A stretch of DNA of 17,667 nucleotides from Glomus cerebriforme (taxonomy: Eukaryota; Glomeromycota; Glomeromycetes; Glomerales; Glomeraceae), in NCBI GenBank assembly GCA_003550305.1, contig QKYT01000591.1, positions 46,240 to 63,906 of the forward strand, in the 5' to 3' direction. The notes beneath the pieces are model-generated. The model was given only the letters and a program-made list of their open reading frames with translations. It was not told the DNA's origin and made no database searches. This document shows, in pieces, positions 1 to 8,733 of this stretch (positions are counted from its first letter, which is position 1; every line of letters starts with the position of its first letter). The position numbers and the translations under genes were made by a program.

Positions 1-2
1 AC

Positions 3-614
3 CTAAACTTTTTTCAGCAAGAAAATCTTCCTTTATTTCCTTATATTGAGGGGCGGTTAAAACAATTAGATATATACATTAATAATGGAATGTCAATNGA
101 ACATTTTGATGAATCTTTAATTACCTTAATTCAAAGCCTTAATTTTGCCCCTGAGTCATTTTATCCAATATTCAGATCTTCTTTTGATGAAGCTTTCAAA
201 AAGTTTAGTGAACATATTTTAAACAATCCATGCCGCACATTTTTTAAAGCAGTCCAAATATTTNATCCAAAGTTTATAACTCTTACTTCAAATNGAGATA
301 TTCTTTCTTACAGCACTTTTATAGTTGAATTTGCAAGTGCTTCATTTNATCTTATTNAGGAATGGGTTATATATTGTAATTTTGATTTATCTTTAATTGA
401 ATATTCAAATTTAGAGGAATTTTGGAAAAAAGTTTCACACAATAATTTACCCCTATTAAGCCAAATTGCTTTAAACTATATTTGGATACCCATTTCTTCT
501 TGTAGTNTAGAACNCAGTTTTTCTGTTTATAACAATATTTTGGGTGAAGATAGAGAAAATTTGAGTCAAGATTCCCTTCGAATGCTTAATACTTTGTATT
601 TTAACCGCAATTAG
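3..614 (+). CDS. hAT-type transposase, C-terminal part (5' end outside window)
   Basis: The frame is open from the first bases of the window to a TAG at 612-614, so the ATG at 90 is internal and the true start lies upstream. In hAT transposons the C-terminal dimerisation region assembles the DNA-cutting transposase. Here the last 60 residues fit that region: a Trp about 65 residues before the end (EEFWKK), then PLLSQIALNYIWIP, a Ser/Cys-rich turn followed by a xSFSVYNNI stretch, then the LSQDSLRMLNTLYFNRN tail (known hAT pattern: ...P..S..vER.FS......R..L....v..L.f.r). The RNase H-like catalytic core and zinc finger would lie further upstream and are not visible. Several codons contain N. Whether the gene is intact cannot be told; it could also be a host gene domesticated from a transposase. 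The terminus at 741-751 argues for an ordinary transposon. Confidence 0.72.
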   Translation, partial: LNFFQQENLPLFPYIEGRLKQLDIYINNGMSXEHFDESLITLIQSLNFAPESFYPIFRSSFDEAFKKFSEHILNNPCRTFFKAVQIFXPKFITLTSNXDILSYSTFIVEFASASFXLIXEWVIYCNFDLSLIEYSNLEEFWKKVSHNNLPLLSQIALNYIWIPISSCSXEXSFSVYNNILGEDRENLSQDSLRMLNTLYFNRN

Positions 615-639
615 ATAAATATGATAAATTCTTAATTTC

Positions 640-674
640 GGCCAGAATTATATTAATTTTGGCCAGAATTATAT
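640..674 (+). repeat. Short direct repeat between transposase and terminus
   Basis: GGCCAGAATTATAT occurs at 640-653 and again at 661-674, each copy preceded by a T-rich stretch. A GGCC-containing relative (TTTCGGCCGGCATTAT) occurs near 9773 inside the foldback element. Subterminal repeats of this kind are typical transposase-binding clusters of DNA transposons; that role is inferred. Confidence 0.5.
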
Positions 675-740
675 ATCGAAATAAATCGAAATTTTTTGTT
701 GTTCAAATCAAAATTTTCATTTCAAATCGAAAAAAATTTT

Positions 741-751
741 ACGGGTCCCTG
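741..751 (+). mobile_element. Probable right terminus of the hAT element
   Basis: ACGGGTCCCTG reads on the opposite strand as CAGGGACCCGT, matching the CAGGG-type start common at hAT ends. It lies 127 bp after the transposase stop, behind AT-rich DNA with repeated AAATCGAAA-type motifs (680-735). The left end and the 8-bp target duplication lie outside the window, so the exact boundary is unproven. If the end is at 751, the right-hand target copy would be 752-759. Confidence 0.5.
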
Positions 752-1089
752 CACTGGTGTCACACCAGTTGTGATTCAAAATTACTATTTATCTGAAGGA
801 CTTAGTTTTTTTATGGTGGTGTGAACCCTATTTGTCAAATATATGCACACATTAATCGTTCTTTATAACTCTAAAAAAATGTAAAAAAAATTCTATTGTG
901 GTTTTTACATCCATAAACAGAATTTTATACAGGAGTATTTAATAGAAATATAGCCTCTTTGATGCAACGTATGTTAAAAATATGATAGGATGTCATTTAA
1001 AAAAAAATTATCTTTCCAAAATAACAAGAATCTAATCTAAAAAAAAGAAAATAATGATTCATATATGTATACTTGTAACTAATCATTTA
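752..1089. other. Intergenic, no gene seen; one short hairpin
   Basis: AT-rich sequence with stops in all frames. The only structure seen is a perfect 8-bp inverted repeat with a one-base loop at 753-769 (ACTGGTGT-C-ACACCAGT), directly beside the presumed transposon end. Confidence 0.6.
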
Positions 1090-1285
1090 TTATATAACAG
1101 GATAACACATCATTTTAAGCTGAATCATCGCAAATTGTCTACCCAGACACATACGTATCCCTTTATCAAAGTATACAAATGCATTTTATCATAAATATTT
1201 TTTTCATTATTGCTATTTGCTAAATGAGTTCTTCCCAATAATTTGGATTCTTTGTTGTAACTGGCCTAATTCTTACACTAGGAGA
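1090..1285 (-). pseudogene. Cytochrome P450 relic containing the heme-binding Cys motif
   Basis: Cytochrome P450s are heme mono-oxygenases; their Cys-pocket signature is F-x-x-G-x-R-x-C-x-G. On the minus strand, 1170-1141 reads FDKGIRMCLG, matching every fixed position, with the ligand Cys codon at 1149-1147. It continues in frame as RQFAMIQLKMM, the usual L-helix start, and stops at a TAA at 1092-1090. Upstream, from 1285, another frame reads SPSVRIRPV then TKNPNYWEE. This fits the stretch after the K-helix and the NP.YWE.P motif before the Cys pocket. An in-frame TAG follows WEELI, and a frameshift separates it from NAFVYF just before the signature. The ExxR motif and everything N-terminal are missing. 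The fragment covers roughly 65 of about 500 residues, so it is dead. Family membership rests on motif recognition only. Confidence 0.72.
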
Positions 1286-1937
1286 TATGTTTACATGTTA
1301 AATAATATTTACTTTGATATGATAAAATATTTAAAAGATTTTTTTTATTACAGCTTTGATAAATTTAAGTTTATTTAAATAATCATATGTTATGTTAAAA
1401 TCACCTCTATTATTAAATAAATGTCTTTTCAATTTCTTTACAAAGTATTTTATCAATTATAATTATTATTATTATGATTTTATTGATTCAAAAAATTTTC
1501 TCAGTGTGTACTGTGAAAAAGTTTTATTGGAAAAAAGTTTACAAGAATTTAAATAATTGAAATTTGAATTTCTATCATGATCTATTTCGATAATAACAAT
1601 CATTCAGTCAATTTTTTTTGGGTTATTTAATTAGAATCTTTTTTTTCCTTTTTTTTTATAACGAATAATTTAATCTATTAAAATCTTTTTACTTGTTTAT
1701 AATAAATTACATAAACTATAAAATAAATGTTATATTTAAAGTCAATAATATATTTAAAAAAAAAATTTTCTTTGCATTTTGAAATATGGAAAACATATAG
1801 TGATATTTAGTAGAATATATAATTTAAATATTCATTTATTCATTATTATTATCAGCTATCTATTTNCCAATTAATTCTGATTTTTGTTATTATTCCCATT
1901 TTTTTTAAGTAAACCCAGTTATGTAATAAAGTACTCC
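1286..1937. other. AT-rich stretch without recognisable gene
   Basis: Stops occur in all six frames, with A and T runs and an ATT repeat near 1460-1475. It lies between the P450 relic and the TLDc pseudogene and may hold further decayed exons of either, but nothing could be aligned by eye. Confidence 0.5.
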
Positions 1938-2857
1938 TTAAAAAAGTTTCTTAACAAATTATGGGATTTCTCATTCAAGAAATTTGTTGTAAAACTGATC
2001 ATTTATTTGAATCTAATAAATTTCTTAACTTAAATCCTGCTATTTTAGAAATAATTTTAAATCTGGATGATTTTTGTATTAATAATGAAATAACAATTTG
2101 GGAATATATATTAAAATGGACTTGTGATCAACAGCCTGTTATACAATAAGATATTAACAAATGAAATAAAAATGATTTTACAATAATGGAAAGACAATTA
2201 AACAGATTTATTCTATTAATTAGATTTTATCATATTTCTTCAGAGGATTTTCTTTTAAAAATATGTCCTTTTAAAGAATTATTATCAAATGATTTGGTTA
2301 CTAATATATTTGGATGTCATATAGTACCAAATAATAAATTAAATATTNATATACAACCTCCTAGGTCACTTAAATGTACATTCAACTACAATCAAATGTC
2401 AACATTTAAACATCTTTATTAAGATTGACAAGATAGAAATACAAAATTATGATAATGTTAGATANACTCCTTATAGATTCAATTTACTTTATCATGCTAA
2501 TAGGGATGGTAATGCAGACGCAGCTTTTCATTTAAAATGTGATAAAAAAGGAGCTACTATATTTGTAGTAAAGATTAAAAATTCAGACCAACTAATTGGA
2601 GGATATAATCCATTTGAATGGAATTCAAGTGATACTGATATGCATTGTATGGCTACAAAAGATAGTTTTGTATTTTCATTTACCAATAAAAATGACCTCT
2701 AGAGTGCAAAAGTAGGTTACATTAATGGCAATAAATATTCTATACGACGTGGATATAATGCATTTTGTGGTTAGATGCAATTATTAGTTCTTATCCTAAA
2801 CTTGATTTACCTGACTATTATAATTATGAATTTGATGATTATGAAGTATTTCAAGTT
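1938..2857 (+). pseudogene. BACK-TLDc gene copy, 5'-truncated and broken
   Basis: This is a paralogue of the intact gene at 13312-14808 on the other strand. Similarity starts at about 1938 (codons for SLSKLWDF in the intact gene) and ends at 2857, inside the last five codons, so the BTB domain and the stop are missing. Lesions: a one-base deletion near 1972, which makes the ATG at 1961 an out-of-frame artefact; in-frame TAA 2147-2149 and TGA 2162-2164; a frameshift at about 2400-2425; TAG 2700-2702; and a deletion of roughly 60 nt near 2760-2780 within TLDc. Pieces such as WNSSDTD, DSFVFSFTNKNDL and the YPKLDLPD stretch are clearly recognisable. It carries a few residues (MHC after SDTD) that the intact copy lacks, so it probably derives from a different paralogue. 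Between 2783 and 2857 it is nearly identical to the intact gene at nucleotide level. Confidence 0.88.
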
Positions 2858-2858
2858 A

Positions 2859-2915
2859 CAGTCAAATCTCGATATAGCGAACACATGATATAGTAACATC
2901 TTGTTATACTGAACA
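2859..2915 (+). mobile_element. pogo/Tigger-like terminal repeat fragment
   Basis: CAGTCAAATCTCGATATAGC begins right after a TA at 2857-2858 and is followed by a related inner motif, TGTTATACTGAAC, at about 2903-2915. Tc1/mariner pogo-type elements insert at TA and often begin CAGT..AACCTCGATATA.CGAAC; that resemblance is from memory. The pseudogene homology ends exactly at this TA. No opposite end was found downstream. Confidence 0.5.
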
Positions 2916-3204
2916 ATTTTCACAATAATATTAAAATACATATTTAAACTTTTGGTGTAATGGTTTATAATTGAATATAATAAAAAAAAATTGAAATCAC
3001 ATAATCAGTAGATCAATAATTCGTATATAGATTGTCTGCATGCTATGGAAACCAAAGTAAGTTTTAACTTTTGGAGGAAAGAAAGAATATGATGATTTTT
3101 TAGCTTAGCCTAAAATCAGATATTTTGATCACGTGATTCTCACAAATTAACTATTATGATAAATTTAAATTTCATTTATTTCAATTTTAGAAGTAGGTTT
3201 TACC
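2916..3204. other. No gene seen
   Basis: AT-rich, no coding frame. It contains one CACGTG palindrome (GATCACGTGATT, about 3127-3138). It may be remaining DNA of the pogo-like element. Confidence 0.4.
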
Positions 3205-3363
3205 TATATTTTTAGGCGTAGACAGTTCACTACTGGAGTATACTCCTTTAGGGAGCTCAGTTACTTATTGAAAGTAGTTTTATATATTTTATTATATACT
3301 TTGTATTACTTAATAATTTGTAACGAAACTTCGCAGTATCTTAAAATAAAATAAAATAAATTT
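3205..3363 (+). mobile_element. Probable 3' tail of a truncated LINE
   Basis: The block contains a perfect 12-bp palindrome GGAGTATACTCC (3235-3246) followed by CTTTAGGGAGCTC, and ends in repeated AAAAT units (about 3342-3361). A structured 3' UTR with a short tandem A-rich tail is what a LINE retrocopy leaves. LINE A begins just after it. No coding part is attached, so this is inferred from form and position. Confidence 0.4.
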
Positions 3364-3379
3364 ATTTCAATTTTAATCA

Positions 3380-3778
3380 AAAAAAGCAAATGATCCTTCT
3401 GTAAAATATTCAAAAAAAGAAAAACATGCCATCATTACTTTACTCAAATCAAAAGGCCTTAATGACGTACAAAAAAGCCTCCTTTCTAATCCCTTACCAA
3501 CCTTTTTTAGATTTCACGATTCTCATTCATCCAGAATTGACTTTATTTTTACATAACCAAAACTAACCAATCAAATTGTTTCTACTAATAATATTAATCT
3601 CTCAGACACAACTTTACAAACGGATCACAACCTACTAACTTTAACAATAGATAATTCTTTTTTTAACTTTTCAACTTACAGAAACAATCTAACCCAACAG
3701 CCAAGAAAAGATTTTATCAACTACAAATCCTTGAACAAAGAAAACTGGACCGAATACAAAAATACTAATAAAAAATAA
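3380..3778 (+). pseudogene. LINE A: endonuclease C-terminal part
   Basis: From codon 3392 the frame reads DPSVKYSKKEKHAIITLL, then RFHDSHSSRIDFIFT and TLQTDHNLLTLTI. SRIDFIF and the (S/T)DH triad are the last two motifs of APE-type endonucleases (exonuclease-endonuclease-phosphatase fold), which nick target DNA to prime LINE reverse transcription. The catalytic His is in TDHNLL. An in-frame TAA sits at 3554-3556, right after IFT, and the frame ends at TAA 3776-3778. The N-terminal half with the catalytic Asn and Glu is missing. Confidence 0.75.
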
Positions 3779-3945
3779 AAGAAGAAAATTGGCAATTATA
3801 CCTAAATAAAGATCACTTAGAATTAAATTCACTCAACAAAGTCAACAGATATTATAATGATCTTGAATTCATTATTGCTCAATCAAACACATGACAACTT
3901 CAAATACCCATTTCATATTCATTATCTCAATAATAGAATCATTGA

Positions 3946-4287
3946 ATAACACATAGTTTAATCTTTTTTCATCACAAATATTTACTTGAACATTTTTCAA
4001 CAAAGGATGTTACTAATATTGTCCTAACGTTATGGCAGAACAAATGGTTCCCTGCCTGGCCAAAGATACATAGACTTCTCACCACACTCCACACCACCTA
4101 CAAAAATCTGCCTATTTTAAAATGGTCTCTCTTTATTACACCTAATAATTTCACTTGTACAAAATTGCAACTTAAATCCTTCATCAATACATTAAAACTT
4201 ACTAGAGATGAATTACAATCATCACATGATAAAGAAAAGATAGAATTTTACATTAATCAAAGAATCAGTGATTTAACTGATAACTAA
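3946..4287 (+). pseudogene. LINE A: linker between endonuclease and RT
   Basis: The frame is open without an ATG for about 113 codons up to TAA 4285-4287. It includes LTLWQNKWFPAWPKIHRLL, LKWSLFITPNN and IEFYINQRISDLTDN. This fits the helical spacer seen between endonuclease and RT in RNase H-bearing LINEs. It overlaps the next fragment at TAATG, a frame change that should be a one- or two-base indel in a once-continuous ORF2. A degraded stretch (3779-3945) separates it from the endonuclease. Confidence 0.6.
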
Positions 4288-4802
4288 TGACGTTTAATCA
4301 ATTCCTTTTAAACAAAAAACCAAAAACTATAACTTTAGACCGTATTCAATACAAAGATTCGTCAGACGAAACTACCTTCACCAAAGACCCTACCATAATT
4401 GAATCAAAAGCCATTAAACACTACCAAATGTTAGGCGACCAAAATTCCTTTAACCAACAAATGTTTCATTCCTTATATAACTTACCATCACATTGGCAAC
4501 CCATTTACCAACCTTCGCTAAGAATACAAGACCAATGGTATACTAATATTTTAAAAGAGATAGACTCATCAGAATTAAACGATACCCTACGTAACTGCCC
4601 TAACAACAAATTGGCAGGCAAATCCTCCATATGTTATGAAGATATCAAGAATGCTCACGCCTTCCTTCACGCGTTAATTCTAAAATTTTATAATAATATA
4701 CTAAAATTTCAAATCTATCCTACAGCTTGGTCTTTCATTAAAAAGAAAAGCTCTCCTTCATCAACATATAACTTATTTAATGAACGTGATCCTCATTCCT
4801 AG
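4287..4802 (+). pseudogene. LINE A: reverse transcriptase N-terminal part
   Basis: Visible pieces in order: the NKKPKTITLDRI stretch, a LPSHWQPIYQP stretch, then SELNDTLRNCPNNKLAGKSS followed by ICYEDIKN. The last matches the start of non-LTR RT (known pattern: ...L..lp.nKApG.dgi..e..k), and FYNNILKFQIYPTAWS matches the following l.lyN.il....P..W motif. Normally fingers and palm with the F/Y-x-DD active site follow, but here the frame runs into unrelated residues and stops at 4802. The ATG at 4287 is not a real start. Confidence 0.75.
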
Positions 4803-5355
4803 AATTGAATATATAGCTCAAACCACTGTCTTATCAGATAATTTATGTGATTCACTATTAGCTCCTGTCAAAAAACTATTCAAAAATACCCTCTCTCTTC
4901 CCTTATTTACTAATAATAACGTTATACGCAACATATTATTTCCCTCAATTAATAATATTCAAAATAACTAATTTCAAGCTCACTTAGCCAATATTAACTC
5001 TATTTTAAACATTCCAGATCTCAGTACTATAGCTATTCAGAATTTATTGAAAATACAAACCTTCTTCTGGCATCTGAGATTTCTGGACCACATAACGATT
5101 GATCATTCCTCGCTATCGCTTTTCAACAGCTCCTATTTTACAAAATGTGCAAAATTATTTGCTAAATATCATATCTCCACCCATGACATACACATCATGG
5201 GAGGCAACACCCGAATAATCAATTTTTTCCCTGATGTCACCAATTTAGATATTAATTCTCTCCATACTAAATGGGTCTTGTTTGCCAACCAAATAATCAC
5301 CAAAGATGGTAATTTTTTACGACCGTACAAAGATACTGATTCATGTAATTTTTAA
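4765..5355 (+). pseudogene. LINE A: post-RT region after the RT deletion
   Basis: The frame resumes at NVILIPRIEYIAQTTVLSDN followed by CDSLLAPVKKLFKN. This is the region behind the RT palm, where LINE ORF2 proteins carry a (I)LIPR.EY motif and a helical thumb. One in-frame TAA at 4969-4971 interrupts it; the same frame then continues through LLKIQTFFWHLRFLDHI to 5355. The junction with the RT N-part lies within about 4745-4785, so roughly the whole palm is gone. Confidence 0.65.
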
Positions 5356-5872
5356 GGTTCATTGCCAAACTGGCACAAAAAATACACCCGTTATTACTTC
5401 TCTTACAGAATCTCCTATCCTTAATAACCTATCGTCATTTTACCATCACCCTAAATCCAAAATCTGGGTTATTTTTTGGGATTCAGCAATTAATAACATT
5501 ATTCTTAGTCGAATTATCAAGATCAAAAATTATTCCCATGGTATTCCTATCACTTTTATAGAACATTGGCATACTTCCTATTAGACCAAGATATCAAAAA
5601 TAATACCCCAAACAATTCATACCTATTTTTACACCTTGTCCGAATTGCAACCGTCACACTTATTTTAGTCATGATATTCATCCCAAATGTGTAATTGAAA
5701 ACCAACTATACAACCTACACAAAATTTCCATTCGTGATAAAAATTATCATCCTTTTTCCAATATTAATATTTCTTTTAAAAAATTTATTATCACTAAAGA
5801 TGCTTTTCACACACTTCGAGTAACTGCTTTTAATTTTTATACTTAACTTTCTTCTCAAAATTTATTTACTCT
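5356..5872 (+). pseudogene. LINE A: degraded stretch before RNase H
   Basis: Short open pieces in changing frames, for example an open frame of 92 codons ending at 5584. A Cys pair (PCPNCN-like, about 5634-5650) and a possible His/Cys follow, perhaps a lost zinc-binding site. No domain can be named with confidence. Confidence 0.4.
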
Positions 5873-6480
5873 ATGACAGATACTAATTCCATCTCTTTGC
5901 TTTCGCGTAATATTTTATTGAATGATCCCCTATCTTCCATTCCATTTCAGTTAGATCTCTTTATTTCTCACACTTTTATTGGATGCCCTGATACTCTACA
6001 AAAACTTTCAAATATTAAAACTCTTAATATGCCATTTAAACATTTTAATTTTTTCACAGACGGGTCAGTTCAATCTCTGACTAAATAAACCTGTAAAATA
6101 GGTTTCGGTTGGATCGAAACCGCTGCTCACAATTCGACTACTACTTTTCTAGCAGAACTACCTATTTACCTTCCGCAACAAAAGCTGAAACCATGGCGGT
6201 CTTAACGGTCATTATAACAACACCACCCAACAACATTACGATTAACACAGATTCATCAAATTTTATTGCCACATATAATAATTTTGTTACCGCCAATCAA
6301 TCTCACCATCGGAAACTAAAAACTAATAATTATTTATTATAGTTTACCATTGCCAATTATATTTCAAAAAAAACCTAACCCTCACTCTAGTCAAAGTTAA
6401 AGCGCATTCCAACAACATTTCCAATGGTCTTGCAGATCATCAAGCAAAAATTAACTGCAACCTTTCCAACCCTATCATTA
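5873..6480 (+). pseudogene. LINE A: RNase H domain with all four acidic motifs
   Basis: RNase H removes the RNA strand from the RNA-DNA hybrid. Motifs appear in order but in three frames: FFTDGS (catalytic Asp codon 6059-6061), IGFGWIETA (about 6096-6123), ATKAETMAV (Glu codon 6187-6189), TINTDSS (Asp codon 6250-6252), VKVKAHSNN then NGLADHQAK (Asp codon 6435-6437). Frame breaks are the TAA at 6086-6088, a shift near 6150-6170, and a TAG just after 6340. All four catalytic acids are still encoded, so the domain decayed by indels rather than active-site loss. Confidence 0.82.
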
Positions 6481-6578
6481 TCAACCCACGATCCATTCCT
6501 ACGTCCGTAGGTAATTTAACGTAGAATAACTTAGGATGTATCGACAAAAACCTCAGAAAATGGGGTAAATCCATCTGC

Positions 6579-7385
6579 GTGGTGAAACCCTTTAATAATT
6601 TTTTAGAAAGTAATCATTTATTGCCCATTACACAAACCTCCAAAATCCATCCCATTGATTTCAAAGCTACTCAACAATGGCTCAATTTTATTCCTGATGA
6701 CCTTAAACTTTCCTTCAGATTAAATTCATACCAAGACAAAAAGATAAAATCAATGAACTTTTCTCTTCCTACAGGACCTACATAACAATTATATTATCCC
6801 AGACTTTATCCAAAAGATCCTATCAAATGTCCTTTATGCAACTCTGACACAGACTCTAATTTACATTTTGGAAATTGTCCTTCTTATACGTCCTCTCTCA
6901 ACGAGTTGCTCATTCAATATCAAAAAAACCTTATTTCTCTGACTCTAGATCAAAATCTCCCACGAAGGACCCTTTTACGCGTTCTTCACTTAATTCAAAT
7001 ATCACCTCTTTTTACTAAAATCATCTCCTCTTTAAGGGATGACCATCATCCTATTTACCTTCTCATTCACAATTTCATCCCAACTGAACTTATTTTATTA
7101 TTAAAACAAATTTTCAGCTCCAAACAACTCATCACGGATCACTTGCTCCAGTTTACTTTACATTTCATTAAAGATGCTTACACGATTATTTGGTCCAGTA
7201 GAGCATCATTATTTAAAAATTTAGAAAGATCATGGAATATCAACAAATCCACTAAACGTAATTATCATTTTTCACGAGATTCTAATACACCGTTCAATCA
7301 TCCAAATATTACTCCTGCTTCCACAACCTTGATACGCAGGGCATTTAGTCAATCCAAATGCTTAGCTTCTGTGGGTTTTAAGTAA
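6579..7385 (+). pseudogene. LINE A: ORF2 C-terminus with CCHC knuckle
   Basis: A single frame, interrupted only by TAA 6783-6785, runs to the TAA at 7383-7385. Near its middle is C-P-L-C-x8-H-x3-C (Cys codons 6828-6830, 6837-6839; His 6864-6866; Cys 6876-6878), the zf-RVT-like knuckle often found at the end of LINE ORF2. It is followed by a long helical tail ending in AYTIIWSSRASLF and a basic stretch. The part after the stop codon is 200 codons long and undamaged, the best preserved piece of this copy. There is no ATG at the apparent starts. Confidence 0.75.
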
Positions 7386-7640
7386 TTTCCTTCATTCAGG
7401 AAATTGGTTACTACATAGAGATTTTTATGATTATTTTCTGATTTATCAATAAACTATTTAGATCAATTTTATTATTTTTCTTCTTATTTTCATTTAAATT
7501 ATAATGATTTCTCCTCCCGCCTTTCCCTAGTTTAGTATAGTAGCTAATGCTACCTCAGTCCCTTTGGCAGCCAGCAGTCAGGCACTAGGTTTTCCTAGCA
7601 CTAGACATAGTTATAGAGTAGCGTTTATCTTGTAGTGTAG
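7386..7640 (+). repeat. LINE A 3' UTR with hairpins
   Basis: Two perfect hairpins stand out: GTAGC-TAAT-GCTAC at 7540-7553 and CTAGG-TTTT-CCTAG at 7585-7598, with a GC-rich GGCAGCCAGCAGTC between them. In several LINE clades a 3' stem-loop is what the RT recognises. The exact element end cannot be fixed because AT-rich tails of LINE A and LINE B merge between 7640 and 7700. Confidence 0.5.
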
Positions 7641-7878
7641 TTTTTTATAATTATACCAGTATAACTTTTTTTATTTTATTTAAATTTAATTATTATACAG
7701 CTGTTCTAGTATAGCTATATATACTAATTAGCTTTTATTAATACAATATAATAATTATACAATAACCTATATTAAATTTCCTTCCTATTTCTATCTATTA
7801 AATTCGACCAAATATTTTCAACTTTTTCCCTTTTAATTATTAAAATTTCTATGTATCTATCTGCTATTAATCTAGACA

Positions 7879-8733
7879 TTATATTTTATTCTTTTTATTA
7901 ACATTATTTATAGCCATTTGTATTAATTTTTCCTCTGAATCTTCTTCTTGATTGTTCCTATTGTCAATTTCCCTTTCCCTTTTATTTTTATTTTTTATAT
8001 AATTTTCCATTTTATTAATTTGATTACATCAATCTTTCCATATTTTTTCTTTCAAAGCCAATGCTATTCCTTTTATTAATATTACCATTTCTTGTCTTAT
8101 TTCTTTGTTATTATCTATATCCAGTAGACTTTTGTTAAATATTCCTTTTATACACTCATGTATAATTAATTGGTTCTCTTTTATTGTTGATTTTTCCAGT
8201 AATATTCTTATTATTCTTTTACTCCATTTTTCTTCATTTACTTTTATATTTTTCAGTTTTAAATTTTCAATAAATCTTTTTATATTATCTTGAACTATAT
8301 CATATAATGTTGTTTTGTGTTGTTCACATTCCCATACGTGATTCCAATTTTCATTCTTTACTTTGCATCTAATACATTTGTTTATATTTCCTTGATTCGA
8401 TTGTTTGTTAATTCTTCGTATTTTAGTCGTGGTTTCCATTGTAGTTTCGTCTTGTCTTAATATTATAAATTCGAATGTTTTATTCCAATCTATTTCTTCC
8501 TTATTAATATTTAATCTCATTTCTTTGTTTCTATTTTGTACTAACCAGTCCGCTTTATTTTTTAATTGATTTATGTCTTTCATAACTTTCCTAACGTCAT
8601 AATCAATTATGTTATGTTTCCAATACGCATTAAATTTTCTTGTAATTATTTTGTTACCTTCTAAATTTTTGTTACTTTTCCAATTTTTATATATTTTCTT
8701 TCTCTTTGCTTTTTCTAATTGTCTATATTTATA
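7879..8733 (-). pseudogene. LINE B: ORF2 C-terminal region with CCHC knuckle
   Basis: One frame runs from 8733 down to TAA 7881-7879 with a single TGA at 8031-8029. Visible: YKYRQLEKAKRKKIYKNWKS, FNAYWKHNIIDYDVRKVMKD, then NKADWLVQNRNKEMRL and KCIRC-x8-H-x3-C (CIRCKVKNENWNHVWEC), then EKIWKD before the TGA and about 49 more codons. The same order (A.W..N.I.D.DV, ADWL.QNR.KE, C..C..H..C, IW) is what I recall for Glomeromycete LINE ORF2 C-termini. The stretch between FEFIILRQDETT and the knuckle looks short, suggesting an in-frame deletion. The ATG at 8583 is internal. Confidence 0.7.

Larger units (their letters stand above)
3380..7640 (+). mobile_element. LINE A: non-LTR retrotransposon, 5'-truncated, internally deleted
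   Basis: Domain order along the strand is APE-type endonuclease end, linker, RT start, post-RT region, RNase H, CCHC knuckle, 3' UTR. That is the ORF2 order of an RNase H-bearing LINE. The copy starts inside the endonuclease, lacks ORF1 and the RT active-site region, and is split by many stops and frameshifts. It is C-rich on the plus strand compared with the purine-rich LINE C. It faces LINE B tail-to-tail. Confidence 0.85.

Noticed and set aside
1961..2149. Separate small gene starting at the ATG at 1961
   Set aside because: The ATG lies in the codons for LWDF of the paralogue and exists only because of a one-base deletion; it is part of the pseudogene.
2147..2164. Alternative genetic code reading TAA/TGA as sense
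   Set aside because: The intact paralogue uses CAA and TGG at the matching positions, and other frameshifts show plain decay.
8105..8293. Plus-strand hydrophobic open frame
   Set aside because: Shadow of the LINE B C-terminal frame on the minus strand.
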